DNA of 64,000 nt from Fragilaria crotonensis (taxonomy: Eukaryota > Bacillariophyta > Fragilariophyceae > Fragilariales > Fragilariaceae), in contig JAKSYS010000014.1 of assembly GCA_022925895.1 (NCBI GenBank), positions 207,807 to 271,806 of the forward strand, read 5' to 3'. The notes under the pieces were generated by a model, which was not told the DNA's origin, searched no databases, and saw only the letters and a program-made list of their open reading frames with translations. Positions 21,075 through 34,997 of the stretch are shown here, piece after piece; position 1 is the first letter of the stretch; each line of letters opens with the position of its first letter. Made by a program: the position numbers and the translations under genes.

Positions 21075-22987
21075 TGATGCTGTAATCAGAAGGCGTCAGA
21101 GCAGCTTGCGCAACGGCTTAGCATTCCTCATTTGCTAGTTCTTACAGCATGTTCTTTCGTCGACCCCGCTAGTGCTTGAGAATAATGCAAGGTCCGGACT
21201 TCTTCTGCTCGTATTTGGGTTTCTTTTTCTCTTGGGGTTAGCAGCAGTGTTACGTTGTACCTTAAAGTTGAGAGGATTTAGAGTCTACTCCAGTACACTT
21301 AACTTGAGAGAGTGCGAAGCATGGTCTATCAACAGAATGTTAGTAGACTGATACGGATTGATCGGGAACACCGTTGCCTCCTGCATCCTGCGAGTATGTC
21401 GCTCGCTTCCATCCATGGGTCTTGAGTGGTAGCTCTAGTAGTATCCAGCAGTCATCTTACCAGAATTCAAGATCTGTCAAGGCTTGGAGGGTTGACGCAC
21501 TCATGACCGGACAGTGACTGAATTATTTCATTGCATCAATGAGCCAAACGTGAGTCTGATGGCCTCTAAAAGCAGCTGGCATCCACTTTAAATATGGACG
21601 CTGTAAGGAGCGAACTTTTCAGTTGCAGATGACTAGGTGCTGATCAAGTGGAATGGCACACCCGTCAATGTCAGGAGCAACAGGAGGAGGAATGGTCAAG
21701 CAATCATACCACTGCCAATGATTGGATTTGGCGCTTGTTGTTGTGAATTGAGGTCGAAACAGCAGGAGGGTGATTAAGAAAGCTTAACTACTATCATTGC
21801 ACAATCAGACTTCCTGTAACTCTGTCAAAGTTCATGTATGCAATTCCATGTAGTAATTTGAATATAACTTTGGAACAGTTGCACTCCTCTGGGCTATGTT
21901 GGTGCCTCCCTTGCTTGATCATAGTACTAGTAGTTCAAGAAGAAGTAAAGTTACACTCCACTGATACTAGGTACTTGATTTCCTGATCATGTCTGCCGAG
22001 GATGTCCAACGCAAGAGAGAAAGGAAAGAATTGCTTGAAACAGTGTGCCAACAGAGTGCACTGTACTGGGATGTAGTTCAGAACATGATGAGCTTAACGT
22101 AGATATAGATATGTTAAGTTCTTGTTAGCTAAATGAGTTATAATACTGCATGTGTGTAAGAGTCTTGTTCAATAAGCAGCTGCTGATCATGGTTTGGTGG
22201 AGCCTCTTGTTGATGAGGCACAATGGCATTTTTGTCAGAGTTGTGATGCTAACAAAGCAACTTGCTAAAGTAGTGGTCAAGGAGAAGCAGCCAAGAATCT
22301 TGGCTTCACAAATTCTAGGTGTAGTGTTAGTGCTGGGCAAGTCTGAAGTGGATTCCTGTTGAGTCATTTGGGTAAAAACAATATGCAAGAAGATTGCAAC
22401 TTAATTGTTCTTGTGGTGTCATCGGAATTCATAGTGTGCCTGTCACAAGTAATTGGTACTGTACATACAAATACTGGCAAACGGCAATCGACAATCTGCG
22501 CACGGTATGCTGCACACTGTGTACTGTAGTCCTATTTCAAAATTCACAAGGAATACGTAGTTCGTACTTCGTACTGTACCACAATCGGAGTACTGTAGTT
22601 CGTTTTCGCATGCAATTTCATTTCGCTGAAACCTCCGTTCATGTTGTACTAGCAGCGAACAAATCAGTCGTCTTCCAATGAACAATCCGTGCTTTTTGAT
22701 TGTAGAACACTTCTCGAACTGCTGGCAGCAGAATCACCAATAGAAATATTGAATACAGCTGACGGGAGTGATGGTTGATATTCGGATCGCATGTTCTGAA
22801 TTCTTGTTCCGTAACTCTGAGAGGTGGGCAACATCCACAGAATTTGGATACAACGGCTCCTCACGAACGAAAATGGATCGGAGTCGCCCCAACTCACACA
22901 ATTTAATCTCCGGAGTATATCCGAAGAAAAGTTGTTGTGGTCGTAACGTTGTCGGTCTTGGATTAGAAACACGAAACAAAAGCAATC
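21075..22987. other. Long stretch without a recognised gene
   Basis: About 1.9 kb with only short unconvincing ORFs on both strands. The last 200 bp would be 5' flank of the gene at 22988. GTAC words are present but less dense than in the other gaps, concentrated around 22450-22600. Confidence 0.45.
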
Positions 22988-23566
22988 ATGGCACCTGCAA
23001 TTTCACAAAATTCTCAAATCACAATGACGAACATGACAGAAGTGGAACAAGAGAATGCTAGAATACGAGCTAACTTTCTGAATAAGCTCGGTATCGATGA
23101 GAAGAAGGGAGAACCATTGCCTCTGAATCGCATGCCATCGCGTGGCTCTCTATTGGGGAAAGTTCTTGTAACGCAGGAACCTCTGAAGTTTGAAGAGGAA
23201 AGGGAACAGCCAAAAAGTGCTTGGGCTCACTTTTTTGGGACCAATTCGAATGAGGGTTCCCTTGCGTCGTCGTCTAATTCGTCAGTGTGCTCGGGTTCTG
23301 ATGGGAAAAGAGATGTCCGGATCACTTTCAACACAGAGGTTAAGGTGGTTCCTATTCCCATGAGAGATGAGTATTCCAAACGCGTTAAGGATCGACTGTG
23401 GACCAATGCCGAAGAGTTGCAGCAAAACGCACAACGAAATGCATTCGAGTTTGCTGCCGAAGGATGGGACTGGAGAACAGCCCTCGAAGATGAGAATATG
23501 TACCGCGACTCCGTCTCGGGTGAACTCATCCATCCGGTTCATTGTGTGCATTACGATGAGGAATAG
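22988..23566 (+). CDS. Unknown protein with candidate PP1-docking motif
   Basis: A 192-residue single-exon protein. The N-terminal half is low-complexity Ser-rich. The C-terminal half is dense and conserved-looking: RDVRITF, then EVKVVPIPMRDEYSKRVKDR, then RNAFEFAAEGWDWRTALED. RITF fits the RVxF consensus ([RK][VI]x[FW]) used by protein phosphatase 1 regulators, and the following Trp- and charged-residue-rich block is arranged like the C-terminal module of GADD34/CReP-type subunits. That parallel is only one of architecture and is an inference; the protein could instead be a lineage-specific family. The start ATG is followed by an in-frame second Met at residue 13. Confidence 0.65.
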   Translation: MAPAISQNSQITMTNMTEVEQENARIRANFLNKLGIDEKKGEPLPLNRMPSRGSLLGKVLVTQEPLKFEEEREQPKSAWAHFFGTNSNEGSLASSSNSSVCSGSDGKRDVRITFNTEVKVVPIPMRDEYSKRVKDRLWTNAEELQQNAQRNAFEFAAEGWDWRTALEDENMYRDSVSGELIHPVHCVHYDEE

Positions 23567-24083
23567 AACGACACTCATGAGTCATGGGTGGTCTGCGAAA
23601 ATGAATCGCGTGTACCAACGCGGAGATGACACCTACATCCTCCAGCATTAGTGGTGCCACAGCTCCGTTGCATCGTCATAGAATAGAGCATTTCACAATT
23701 TGATAGATTAAAGTTACATTAGGTCGTCTCCCGAGAATTCACTTCATAGGCGCAGAAGGAAGGAGCCTACAGGTAGCCCTCCATGTGATCTTATGGAAAG
23801 GAGAGGAGTTCGAACGCCACCACAACTCCTAAGCAATTTGGTGCGATTCTTAACGCACGCATGACACATCCTGTGGAGGCGTAACTTCTCCTGATGATTC
23901 CTTTTTCCTCATGTTGAGCAAACCGCGACCTCCAGAACCCAGCCTCTCGAGCTTTAACTTCTAGACTCCTTTCGTTCTGTTCTTGTGGAGCAGACCGTGG
24001 GCTGCGACGGTCTCCCGATAATGCGCACCCCTTAAAATCCGTTCCAACTACTCTCTAGTCTCTAGTCCAAACGAAGGGAGTCA
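23567..24083. other. Convergent intergenic region
   Basis: Lies between the stop of the gene at 22988-23566 and the helicase stop at 24084. No gene or repeat recognised. Confidence 0.45.
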
Positions 24084-27000
24084 CTACTGCCCTAATCCAT
24101 CAGTTACCAACAAACTGCGGACAAGTTTCATTTCCACTGTGGAGGCGATGTCAAACTTAGGGTCTCCAATCTTGCGAGTCAAAAGTTCATCGATCATTTT
24201 TCGTAGGCCACCGATCAAGGCACCAATGCGTGCATTGGCGGCCAATCGGACCCAATCCGCAACGACGATGACGCCGTTACTAGCCTGGACTTCAAGTTTA
24301 CCACCAAATAGTAGCAATGCGTAAGCACTGCATTCAGTACAGTCGCGAAGGAATGGTTTGGACGTTCGGAGCATTTCGTGGAAGACAAGCCAGGGACAAC
24401 TGAAGTTGCCCGTTGCAAAGTTCGCAGAGGCGGGGTGAATGAAGACCCGTTCTTCCGCGACGCCATGATGATGATATTGCATCCCGTCACGTGATCCGTC
24501 TGATTTGGGAGAATCATCAGACGCTTGAATAAAGAACTTGAGCTCCTTTGCCTCGCCGTCTTTCTCCTTGGCTCCGCCGATGGTCTCTGCGTATTTGCTA
24601 CTTGGTCGATGGACGCGAACCAACTGACTGGGAGCCAGTGCTGCAACAGCACAAGCTCGAATGATTCTCCAAGACTTAACGTTCCGATCAGATTCCTCTG
24701 TCAAATCGTATCCTGCAGCGGCCAACGACGCGTGGAGTTGGTTAACAAGCTGTTTCATGTCGCGCATGCCATTGACATTCAATCCTATCAAATCGCAGTA
24801 TTGGCGGCGCTCACGATCACCACAACTGTCCCACTGAAGGAAGGCAGCCGCCAGCATGGCATGGTCTGAGTTTCCAACCGTTTTGAACAGCTCCTTTCGA
24901 GCCTCCAAAGTGCGCTGTCGTTTCATCTCCTCGATCGTACTTTCTTTATCATCACCTACTCGTGCGAAGTTTTCCGTTGCCATGAATGGGCTTCGTCCGA
25001 TACTCATGCCTGCCGCCATGGCGAGGGCAGCACTGCGACAACCAAGGATAGACCCCATGATCATGATCTTTCCGACGGTAGGTGGGGCAGGAATGCCAGC
25101 TAAATGCATCCCGAGGGGCGTCAGGGACACGTTTCCATCGACGTCACGTGAAGAAACCGCTCCAAGTTTCTGAAGGCCAAGAATTGCAGATTCCACACTC
25201 GCTCGACTGGGAGGATCCAGCAACTCCTGGAAAAAATTACCTGAACCATTTTCAACGCCCAGAAACAACAGCACGAGTAGAATCTGATCTAAGGCGCAGC
25301 GATGTATTTCTGGGGTCCCGTGCTCATCTAGCATGTCGTAGGTGGCACGGGAGATAAGTTTGTAGCAAGTTCCAGCTTGCACACGCCCAGCTCGACCCCG
25401 TCGCTGCTTCAGACTGGACTTGGCAGCGAAGCCCTCCGAAAGGATGGGCATACGATTTACAGGGTCATAAGAGCTCTGTTTTTCTCGACAAGAATCAATC
25501 ACGAAGGTACAGTCTGGAATGGTGATCGAAGTCTCAGCAATATTGGTCGACACAATTATTTTGGTGTGTCCAGAGCGGGCAGGGCTGAATATCTTATTTT
25601 GATCCTTCGGTTGAAGACCTCCATGGAGAGGAAGCAAATCGATCGGAATCCCTCGGGTGGCTTTTTCAATTGCATTTATTGCTTTGTTGATCTCAGGAGC
25701 TCCCGACATAAAAACAAGTATCGAGCCACTGTCATCCTTGGTCTGAATTAATGATTTAACCAGCTGTCCAATCATGTCGAAGTCACAATGACTTTCGTCC
25801 ACTCGCTTGACAAGTTCCTCGATCGGAATGGTATGTCTGGGAGCGTTCGTTCCACTTGAAATTAATTTGACAGAGTTGTCGCCCTCGGTCTCGAGTGTAG
25901 AGTCTCCCTCGTCGTCGTCATCGGACCGCTCAGAGTCTGCCCAGGGATTGGGCTTCCTCTGGTTTTGATAGTTGGATCGGAAGAAGGACTTCTTTCCCTT
26001 CTTGGGAGGAATGTAGCCCGTGAGCGCAAGCACATCTTCAAGCATAAAATCGACAACGGGGAATGTCCTCCCTGATGTGCAAACGAGGTGTACTGGGTCC
26101 CCAGTAGCCAGCGAAGCGATCTGCGTCGAGGGTCGCTGACATTAATACTACTCGGAGATGAGGTGTACGGACAAGGCAATCCTTCAAGACCCCAAGGAGT
26201 ATATCTGAGTCCAAATGCCGTTCATGCACTTCGTCAACAATGACATGCGTGATACCATCGAAGGCGCCCTCGCTCTGCAGTTGTCGAAGAAGTACCCCAG
26301 TGGTACAAAACATGAGGCGTGTTCGCTCTGACATGGCAACATCCTCTAACCACATATCCAACAGTACCTATTCCAGGCTGCGACTCTCCACGCTCGTTAG
26401 CAACACGACTTGCCACACCAGTCGCTGCAAGTCGGCGAGGCTGAGCAACGACTATTTTCGCCTCCTCGGGCGATTCCTCCAAAATAAATTGAGGAATTTG
26501 TGTAGTCTTGAACGAGGACAACACTGTGAGTTGAATGCAGAGAATCGAAAGACCAAAGATACGAAACATACCTTTCCACAACCAGTGTCTCCAGTCACAA
26601 GAACAACACGACCCGTTGAAAGACAACGTTGCATTGCAACGAGAAAGTCTCCTCTTGCTTTTGCGGCGGGCAGACTTTCACGCTGCCGACGAATCGTCCC
26701 TTTAATATCTGGAAAGGGGACAGCTTTAGGTGTCAGCTTTGGCGACATCGTCCAAAACGATGCTCGTTGCTTGGGACGACAAAGATTGGTGGGGGAACGT
26801 GTTATGGGTTTCTCTCGAAGCGCCGGCGTCCGTTGCTGGCGACTATTTCTAATCTCTCCGATGGAGGGGAGAAGGAGCGGCATTACCTTGATTTCACCGT
26901 CAGCAGCTGCTTGCAAAAGGCTTTGTGCGTGTCCATAAATCTCGAAGATCATTGGCTCCGACAGCGGTAGCTCACTCAGAAACTTAATCAGCTTCACTTG

Positions 27001-28581
27001 CACGGCCGCGGCAACAGGCGACGACCATAAACCATAGATGAGTACTTGATCAGGGTGGATAGAGGGGTAAACACCATTCCTTGTTATTATCTTCATCTGA
27101 AGTTTTTGCACGCTCCCATCTTCTGGAAAAGAAAGCACCACACTGGTGATATCGTCTTGACGGAGAACTCGACATTCGTCTTCTGGAAATATTCCTTCGA
27201 GCGCCTCTAACTCGTCACGAGAAATTTCCAAATTCTGCTCCGGCTCCGAGCTCGTGTCGGTGTGAATCAGGGTTGCAGCCGCTTTAGAGCAAAGTGCCTT
27301 CCACAGAACTTGCTCCACAGAATCGCCCTCCGCCAGTCTCAGCAAGCTTGCTGCGTCCTCTATGGCAAGCCCGAACTTCGCGGCAATCTGTTGGGCCTCA
27401 GGAGTTGTCGCGGGTTGATCCGAAGACTTGCTGACACTTTGATTGACGATAACGTCGAGCGTCCGACCTCGAGGATCGAAGCCTTCCGGAAGCTGGTCTT
27501 CGTCCATATGGATACACAGCCACTGAAGGCATTCATCGTAGACAATATCCCACTGCTCCTCGTCAATGTCGGGTTGCATACTGTGTCTAAACTGCGCAAA
27601 TGATGTTTTGGCTTGAGTTTTTGAGAAGCCTTCGGAGTGGAGCCGCTCGACGACGTATGCCTTCAGGTCATTGTCTAGGTTATCGTCGTCATTCTCTTCG
27701 TCCGCCGAATTATCTTCCCACTGAATACTGTCACCGCGTAACAGCGTCTCAATTCGTTTTCGAATCTGTGCGGACATGAACACTTGGTGATCTTTGTTTG
27801 CAAGCCGCACAGCCTCATGTCTTCGTATGCGAGCATTTCGCTCTTGCTGTGTCCTAACCTGTTCTCTTTTTCGTTCCGCGAGAGACACAAATGATCTGCC
27901 TAAACTCAGGTTTGTCGATGCCTGGGCGCCGGCGTCCGATGTCGATCCAGCTGTTCTCGGAGAGTCATCAATCTTGCATTGATCGTCCACAGCATTTTGT
28001 TTCGCTCTGTGTGGATTCTTCTTCGTATCCTTGGCAGCATTGATAGCGTGTACCCATGTCGTCTTGTATGGTTCCGGGAGCTTTCGTTCATGCGGAATAT
28101 TGGGTGTCAAGTGGAGCAAGGCAAGCAATGCTGCCTCCTCCCGGGCTTGTTCCTCGTTTCCGCAGGCTTCCGCTGGAACAAAGATCATGTCATGCTCTGT
28201 GCCTCTTTTGGTGGCTTTGGCATCTTGTATAATCACTCTGAATTTGTATTGACCAATCGATTTGTATTTGGGCGGTGGTCGGCTCTCTTTCCTCGTGACC
28301 TCTTCGAGCAATGTAGATGGCAACTTTTGCCATTGAGCCACTGTCGTCTTGCCTATCTCGGTTGTTCGAGCCTCCACGGCTACACTGGATGTCTGTCCAG
28401 AACCCCCCTTCTGCTTGTGGCCTTTTCCGCCCCATTGTTGAGTCGCGGGATCCCATCGGTGGCCCTTCGACGGTCGATCAGGTCGGTTCCCACACGAACA
28501 AGAGTACGGGTGTTCACATGTACATTTCGGGATCTTTGTTGCTCCTTTCTCCGCCCCTTTTCCTCCTTTTGCCTTTCCCAT
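24084..28581 (-). CDS. DEAH-box RNA helicase of the DHX29/DHX57 type, with two frame breaks
   Basis: ATP-dependent RNA helicase. Exon 1 is 26572-28581 (ATG at 28581), with a 65-bp intron; exon 2 is 24084-26506. Order: a Lys/Gly-rich N terminus with clustered Cys (CTCEHPYSCSCG); a dsRBD-like region; a UBA-like helix (IAAKFGLAIEDAASLLRLA); an RWD domain (DELEALEGIFPEDECRVL); motif I GDTGCGK, joined across the intron to TTQIPQF; DEAH written DEVHERHLDSD; SATL; and motif VI QRRGRAGR. The HA2 and OB-fold C terminus is intact. Two frame breaks lie in the core. Near 26345 one copy of a 5-bp TTAGA may be missing between GYVVR and LEDVAMSERTR. Near 26073 one TC may be missing between PRLHI and GRTFPVVDFMLED. 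Both flanks match the family. Confidence 0.9.
26507..26571 (-). other. Intron within helicase motif I
   Basis: 65 bp, GTATGT...TTCAAG. Removing it joins GDTGCGK to TTQIPQFILEE, the expected Walker A continuation. Confidence 0.9.
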
Positions 28582-29032
28582 AATTATTGATATGTGTTTC
28601 CGCACAGATCGTCCATGGGGTCGAAGGTGCAATTTTGGGAGTTTAGTGAGGGGTGGCCCACCGACTTACACAAAACCTGAAATGCCGGTTTGAGTGACGA
28701 GTTTTGATGGATGGAATGCTGTCCTTCTACTCGTAACTCGTTAGGACGTCGTAGGACATACGTACTGGTAGTACGTACGGAGCATACAGTATTCATTATC
28801 TTTGCACCATCGGCACCTGGTACAGTACTCAGTAGCCTGGTAGCGCTGTTACAACTACCGTAGTATCAGTATACAGTATTCTACGACGCACTGGCACTTT
28901 TTCCAGACATAGAGTACAGTACTAGTACCGTAGTGTAATACCGGTAGTCCAAATAGCTGCAACAGTGTCCCAGTTATGATACACTGCCAAGAACAAGGGC
29001 ATTAAGTGATCAACGTCTTGACTGGGTAACCC
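28582..29032. promoter_or_regulatory. Shared divergent promoter region of helicase and TRAPPC2L
   Basis: 451 bp between two start codons that face away from each other. The central part (28740-28950) is packed with GTAC, TAGTAC and TACAGTA words. No TATA box stands out. Promoter role is inferred from geometry. Confidence 0.45.
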
Positions 29033-29724
29033 ATGGCGCTGCAATGTCTTGCTATCATTGGAAAGGTCAACGAGCCTCTCTATCTCACGGACGTCAAAAA
29101 TTCAGAGGAAGCTGGGGATGAAAACGATTTAGAAGATGCCTTCGGTTTCGCCGCGGCGCACGCTCAGGAACAATTGTCACTGCGCAGAGAGGTACGTTTG
29201 TGTGGCGATCACACGATGTTCGCCGCATCGATCCTCGTCATTCTGATTCCTTCCTTTCACATCCCTTCCTGTGAAGTTCATGATGCACGCATCAATCGAC
29301 AGTCTTGAAGAAGCCATGAGTGTGCACCGTCAGGGAAAGGGTCGTTCCAGTGTCGATGCGTCTAAGTGGATAGGACTTCTCTGTCCGATGGAAGAATCCT
29401 ACATTTATGGTAAGCACAATGGTGTGTTGAAAATTGGAAACAAATCTCAAAAATATGCATCTAATGTCTCATTATCTCAAACGTGCAAAAGGTTATGTGA
29501 CCTCGACCAATATCAAGGTCCTAGCTATGGTGTCGGAGTCCATGGACCCGAACCGAGAACTCCATCTCAAGGCACTCTTTGCGAAGGTTCACAATCTTTT
29601 TGTCGAGTATATGCTCAATCCATGGACGACGTTGCAGTGCAGGATTAAATCGAGTCGATTTGAGGAAGGCGTTGACAAGGCCGTCCGTGTTTACAATGAG
29701 AGCAATGGAGTCGCATGGGCGTGA
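29033..29724 (+). CDS. TRAPPC2L: TRAPP complex subunit 2-like (three exons)
   Basis: Sedlin-fold subunit of the TRAPP tethering complex and Rab exchange factor in ER-Golgi and Golgi traffic. Exons 29033-29191, 29277-29409 and 29492-29724; introns GTACGT...GTGAAG and GTAAGC...AAAAG; 174 residues. The N terminus MALQCLAIIGKVNEPLYL is the family signature. Exon 2 starts FMMHASIDSLEE and contains KWIGLLCPMEESYIYG. Exon 3 starts YVTSTNIKVLAMV and has ALFAKVHNLFVEYMLNPW and a C-terminal helix. The frame is intact. A decayed second copy of exons 2-3, including the intron between them, lies at 31556-31965, so this is the functional member of a local duplication. Confidence 0.95.
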
Positions 29725-29849
29725 GCTCTACTCTAAGTAAATCGCTATCCAACTGGATAAACGAATAATATGTGCGTAATCACATGTACTCCATTAGTTC
29801 TCACCCAGCACAGTTGCTGGCTTGATACTAGTCGTCTTGCGATGAACGT

Positions 29850-30134
29850 CAAACGAATAAGCACTAATGTTCAAGGAGTAAGAATTTCGTCGCACAGGCG
29901 TTTTAACTATTGTCACTAAAAGGCACCAGCAGCGCGCCTCGCCCACCAACGAACAGCGCCATAGGCAAGCAAAGTGCAGCTATTTCAATGTCTCGATGAC
30001 AGTAAACGCAGACTGACTGGGAAGGAACAGTTTCGAGGTGTTCTCGTTGATCCCTCTACCCACCACGCTGACACCGCCAACAACCCAATCCGTTTCATTG
30101 ACGAGAAACATCTTGCTGTTCTAACAAACTGAAA
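29850..30134 (-). pseudogene. Decayed 5' part of the short-chain dehydrogenase gene (copy 1)
   Basis: Matches 32610-32995 with many substitutions and deletions. It retains the N-terminal start region (ATG near 30111, then FLVNE and VVGG.VSVVGRGI) and the GCCTCGCCCACCAACGAACAGCGCC block, but lacks the 3' half. It still reads across the glycine motif where copy 2 is one base short. It lies just downstream of intact TRAPPC2L, the same arrangement as copy 2. Confidence 0.8.
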
Positions 30135-30200
30135 GGAGCCCAGGAGAGGATGACATTAATGTAGTGGTAGTGGCGGCAACGAACGCCTATCAAAATGGTG

Positions 30201-31018
30201 TTACGGGAGTTTCTTGTACGGAGTTGGCCATGATTTGAGGTCGGCACTGCCGGAAGGATCACTTTTGCATTTGTAAAGTCGAATCAAAAGGCGCGCTTCT
30301 TTGGACACCTTCTTCGCTTCTTGAACTCTTCCATACAACTTCGGAATATGCAATTGATACGCTTTGCCGTTTTCGACCAGGACGGTTACGCTTAATGACG
30401 ATTGATCGTGAAGCTTGAGCTTGACATCTTGGACTTTCGCATCTTTCCATGACAAAGTGTCATCAAGTTGATCAATACGGATGGTGCCCATGGCCTTTGA
30501 TCCCCAGGGTCGTCCCATTGATACTTTGTAATAGGAACATAGGAACTGGCAACAACTCGCGTGCTGGAAGCCACTCTCGTTTCGCTGCCTGACACAACCG
30601 ACGCCTGGGTGCCTGCTCGCAAATTCAGGCCACCCTTGCTCAAAAGTCGTGGGGTCTCCATCTGAAAGTCCTCCATACGAAGTCCATCTGTGTAACCGCC
30701 CGTCTTGCGCAGACTATTGTGGGCATAGTAGTACGACGATCCAAAAGGTTTGCCGTCGCTGTCGGTCTTCTGGATCTTTTCTTTCTGTGGATCCATTGCG
30801 CTGGCGTTCCTCCCAGATGTTTTCAATTGTCCAGTCGGTTTGATGTCAGCTTTTACTTTGCTATCTCCAATCTCCTTAGTCCAATCCTTCTCCTCTGATG
30901 GTTTGTGCATGCGTTGGTAGACAACGTAGGTCGATATGGACACCAGAATGAGGATCAACAGCATCACTGGAAATCCCTCGATGGACTTTAATACCTGGGC
31001 TTCCCATTTCTCAGACAT
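30201..31018 (-). CDS. Membrane-anchored CS-domain protein, with one frame break
   Basis: From the ATG at 31018 the protein has a short N terminus, one transmembrane helix (GFPVMLLILILVSISTYVVYQ), a hydrophilic linker, and then a CS domain of the p23/CacyBP/SGT1 fold: VPITKYQWDDPG, AKVQDVKLKLHDQSSLSV, VLVENGKAYQLHIPKLYG and ARLLIRLYKC. The closest likeness by motif spacing is the CS domain of calcyclin-binding protein. The reading frame shifts near 30494-30498 in GATCAAAGG; one more A would join the two halves without loss. The role is probably HSP90 co-chaperone or adaptor activity at a membrane, inferred from the fold. The gene lies between the two copies of the TRAPPC2L/dehydrogenase duplication. 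Confidence 0.75.
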
Positions 31019-31555
31019 GATAATTGTGTGGTCAAACCCCGCCTTTCAAGATCGCCTTTTTAATTGATTGAAGGGAAGCAAATCATCCAATGCCATCGCC
31101 GCATATGAGGCTTCCAATCATTCACAATGAAAGCCTGGCAAGATTTCCCAGCTCACTGTACTCCGAGTAGACAGTGGCCTACTTGTACCATTAGACTACG
31201 GTACTACCGGTAGTACTCAAAGTAGGTGCGCCTATCATACTATCATACATCATGTACCCTCTCTACGTACTCTAGAGTAGAGAGTAGCACATAGTTATTA
31301 GAGCGCTTGCAAGTCCTGTGCTGGAACTCAGTACCTGGTACTGGAGTACTCCAGTACAATCGTCGTATGGTACATCGTGTACAATATACTGTAGTACTAG
31401 CTAGTCACTGGTAGTGTACTCCGAGTCGCAATTCTGGAGTGGGAGTCCCGAGTCCCGAATCCCGAACAACATCAAATAAAGCACTGGGGACTGAACCTGT
31501 AGACTGTAGACACACTACGACTAGCTAGTAGTAATCCAAAGTCTAGCTAGAGAGA
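31019..31555. other. Intergenic DNA, very rich in GTAC words
   Basis: Between 31150 and 31560 GTAC, AGTACT and CTAGCTAG palindromes occur every few bases. No gene recognised. Confidence 0.55.
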
Positions 31556-31965
31556 GGAAGCCTCGAATGCACACAGTCAGGGAAACGGTCGTTCTGGTGG
31601 CGACACTTCCATATTGATAGGACTTCTCTGTCCCACGGAAGAATCGTACGTTTGTAGTCAGCATAATGGTGTGTTGAAAGTTGGAACATAATCTAAAGTC
31701 TCGTTATCACGAACGTGCATAAGGTTATGTGACCTCGACAAATATCAAGTCCATGGAACCGAACTGCGAACTCCACCTCAAGGCGCACTTTGCGAAGGTT
31801 CACAACCTTTTGTGGAATACATGCCCAATCCGTGGACGATGTTGCCGTGTAGGATTAGATCGAGTCGTTTGCCGAAGGCTCTGACGAGACTGCCCTTGTC
31901 TACAATGAAAGCAATAGCATCGCATGGTATGGGCTGCACCCCAAGTAGCTGACTTTCCAACTGTT
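31556..31965 (+). pseudogene. Decayed TRAPPC2L copy (exons 2-3)
   Basis: Base-level match to 29303-29765, including the intron between exons 2 and 3, so it arose by DNA duplication and not by reverse transcription. Numerous substitutions, a TAG where the exon 2 donor should be, deletions (for example part of ATGGTGTCGGAG) and stops abolish the frame. It lies in the same position relative to the intact dehydrogenase as intact TRAPPC2L does to the dehydrogenase pseudogene. Confidence 0.9.
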
Positions 31966-32139
31966 CGCTATCACGTATACTTTGATGTTAGATGAATTGC
32001 GACAAAGGTCTTATTTTTATATTTGATGCATTGCGACAAGAGAATACAACACACGTGTTGTCTAATGTAGTCGTTACTGAGTAGCACCTCCGATTCTTCC
32101 TCATCGTTTCTCAGGTTTTTATTATCTACAACGATCCGG

Positions 32140-32975
32140 TCATGGCTCCGTGATTATCACACAAGTAATGGGAATTGGCTTGACAGTTGCATCAACAGAA
32201 ACGTGATATTCGCGCATGACATCCTGCAACTCATCAACTGAATCCAACTTGATCAGGCGCCCATGCTCTACAGGCCTGGCAGCCAACCCCGCACACAAGT
32301 CTCCAACAGCCTCCGAGATCGGTTCGTTCATACCAGCAACAGGAATACCCACGCGCACTTCACGGCAAGTCACCTTGGATCCCTTCAATTCGTGTCGCAA
32401 GGCTGCGGAGAGCCCCCACACGTGATGGGAATTGATCTCACCCATGGCGGTTCGCTCGCCACCGGGTTTGCCCGATCCATCGCCTGTGACAAAGGTGTAG
32501 GTCGGCGTGTTACCGGACAAACGAGGAATAAGCTGCTGCGCCGCACTCAAGTGAAGCGAGGCCAACTGAGATGAAGATGGACTGAACTCGTCCAATTTCA
32601 TGTTGAGCAATGAGTCGTTTGCTTTTATGTTCAACGAGTAAGACTCGTCGCATTGCGCCTTGAATTCGTAGTACTCAAAAGAACCGGTAGTGGGCCTCGC
32701 CCACCAACGAACAGCGCCATGGGCAATCACATGGTGCAAAGGCCTCTGTTTCAAGGTCTCAATGACAGTGAACGCAGACTGACCGGGAAGCAAAGATCCA
32801 TGAACAGTCACGAGGCGTTCTGGGAATGCGAGTGTTTCTTGAAGAGTTTGGAGACGGGCCTCGGATCTGGAATTAACAATGACAGTGGCTCCAGCTTGAA
32901 GCAATCCGCGGGTGATTCCTCTACCCACAACTCCCACACGCCAACAACCCAAGCAGTTTGATTGACGAGAGACAT
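32140..32975 (-). CDS. SDR-like NAD(P)-dependent oxidoreductase, one frame break near the start
   Basis: Rossmann-fold short-chain dehydrogenase-like protein of about 280 residues. The ATG at 32973-32975 gives MSLVNQTAWVVG; the frame then shifts near 32937-32942 to continue VGVVGRGITRGLLQAGATV and VNSRSEARLQTLQ, the glycine loop and basic residue of an NADP site. Comparison with the decayed copy at 29850-30134, which has one more G here, shows that a single G is missing. The usual SDR Tyr-x-x-x-Lys is not evident: the region after VTGDGSGKPGGERTAMGEI aligns with the catalytic segment but is divergent, so activity is uncertain. It is convergent with the TRAPPC2L relic and divergent from RAB6. 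Confidence 0.7.
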
Positions 32976-34819
<1,844 letters not shown>

Positions 34820-34997
34820 ACTTTAGATTGAAACCGAACGGCTTTTCGGCGTAGGATATGAAACTAATTTGATATGTGTCTTCGTTACAACCTACTATGC
34901 ATATGGTGTCAGCAGAGTTGGTCCGGAATGTATGGACATTTGCATCAGGTTCAAATAGACATTATAGACCTAGTCTCAGTGTTCTAAAGTGGAGAAA

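Noticed and set aside
26070-26370. 22-nt introns at the helicase frame breaks (GTAC...TTAG and GTAC...ATCAG)
   Set aside because: Each would restore frame but would delete conserved helicase residues (GTVGYVVR and TPRLHI), and all other introns here are 60 bp or longer; short tandem deletions explain the breaks better.
29850-30134. Independent small gene upstream of the CS-domain protein
   Set aside because: Sequence matches the start of the dehydrogenase at 32140-32975; it is a relic of that gene.
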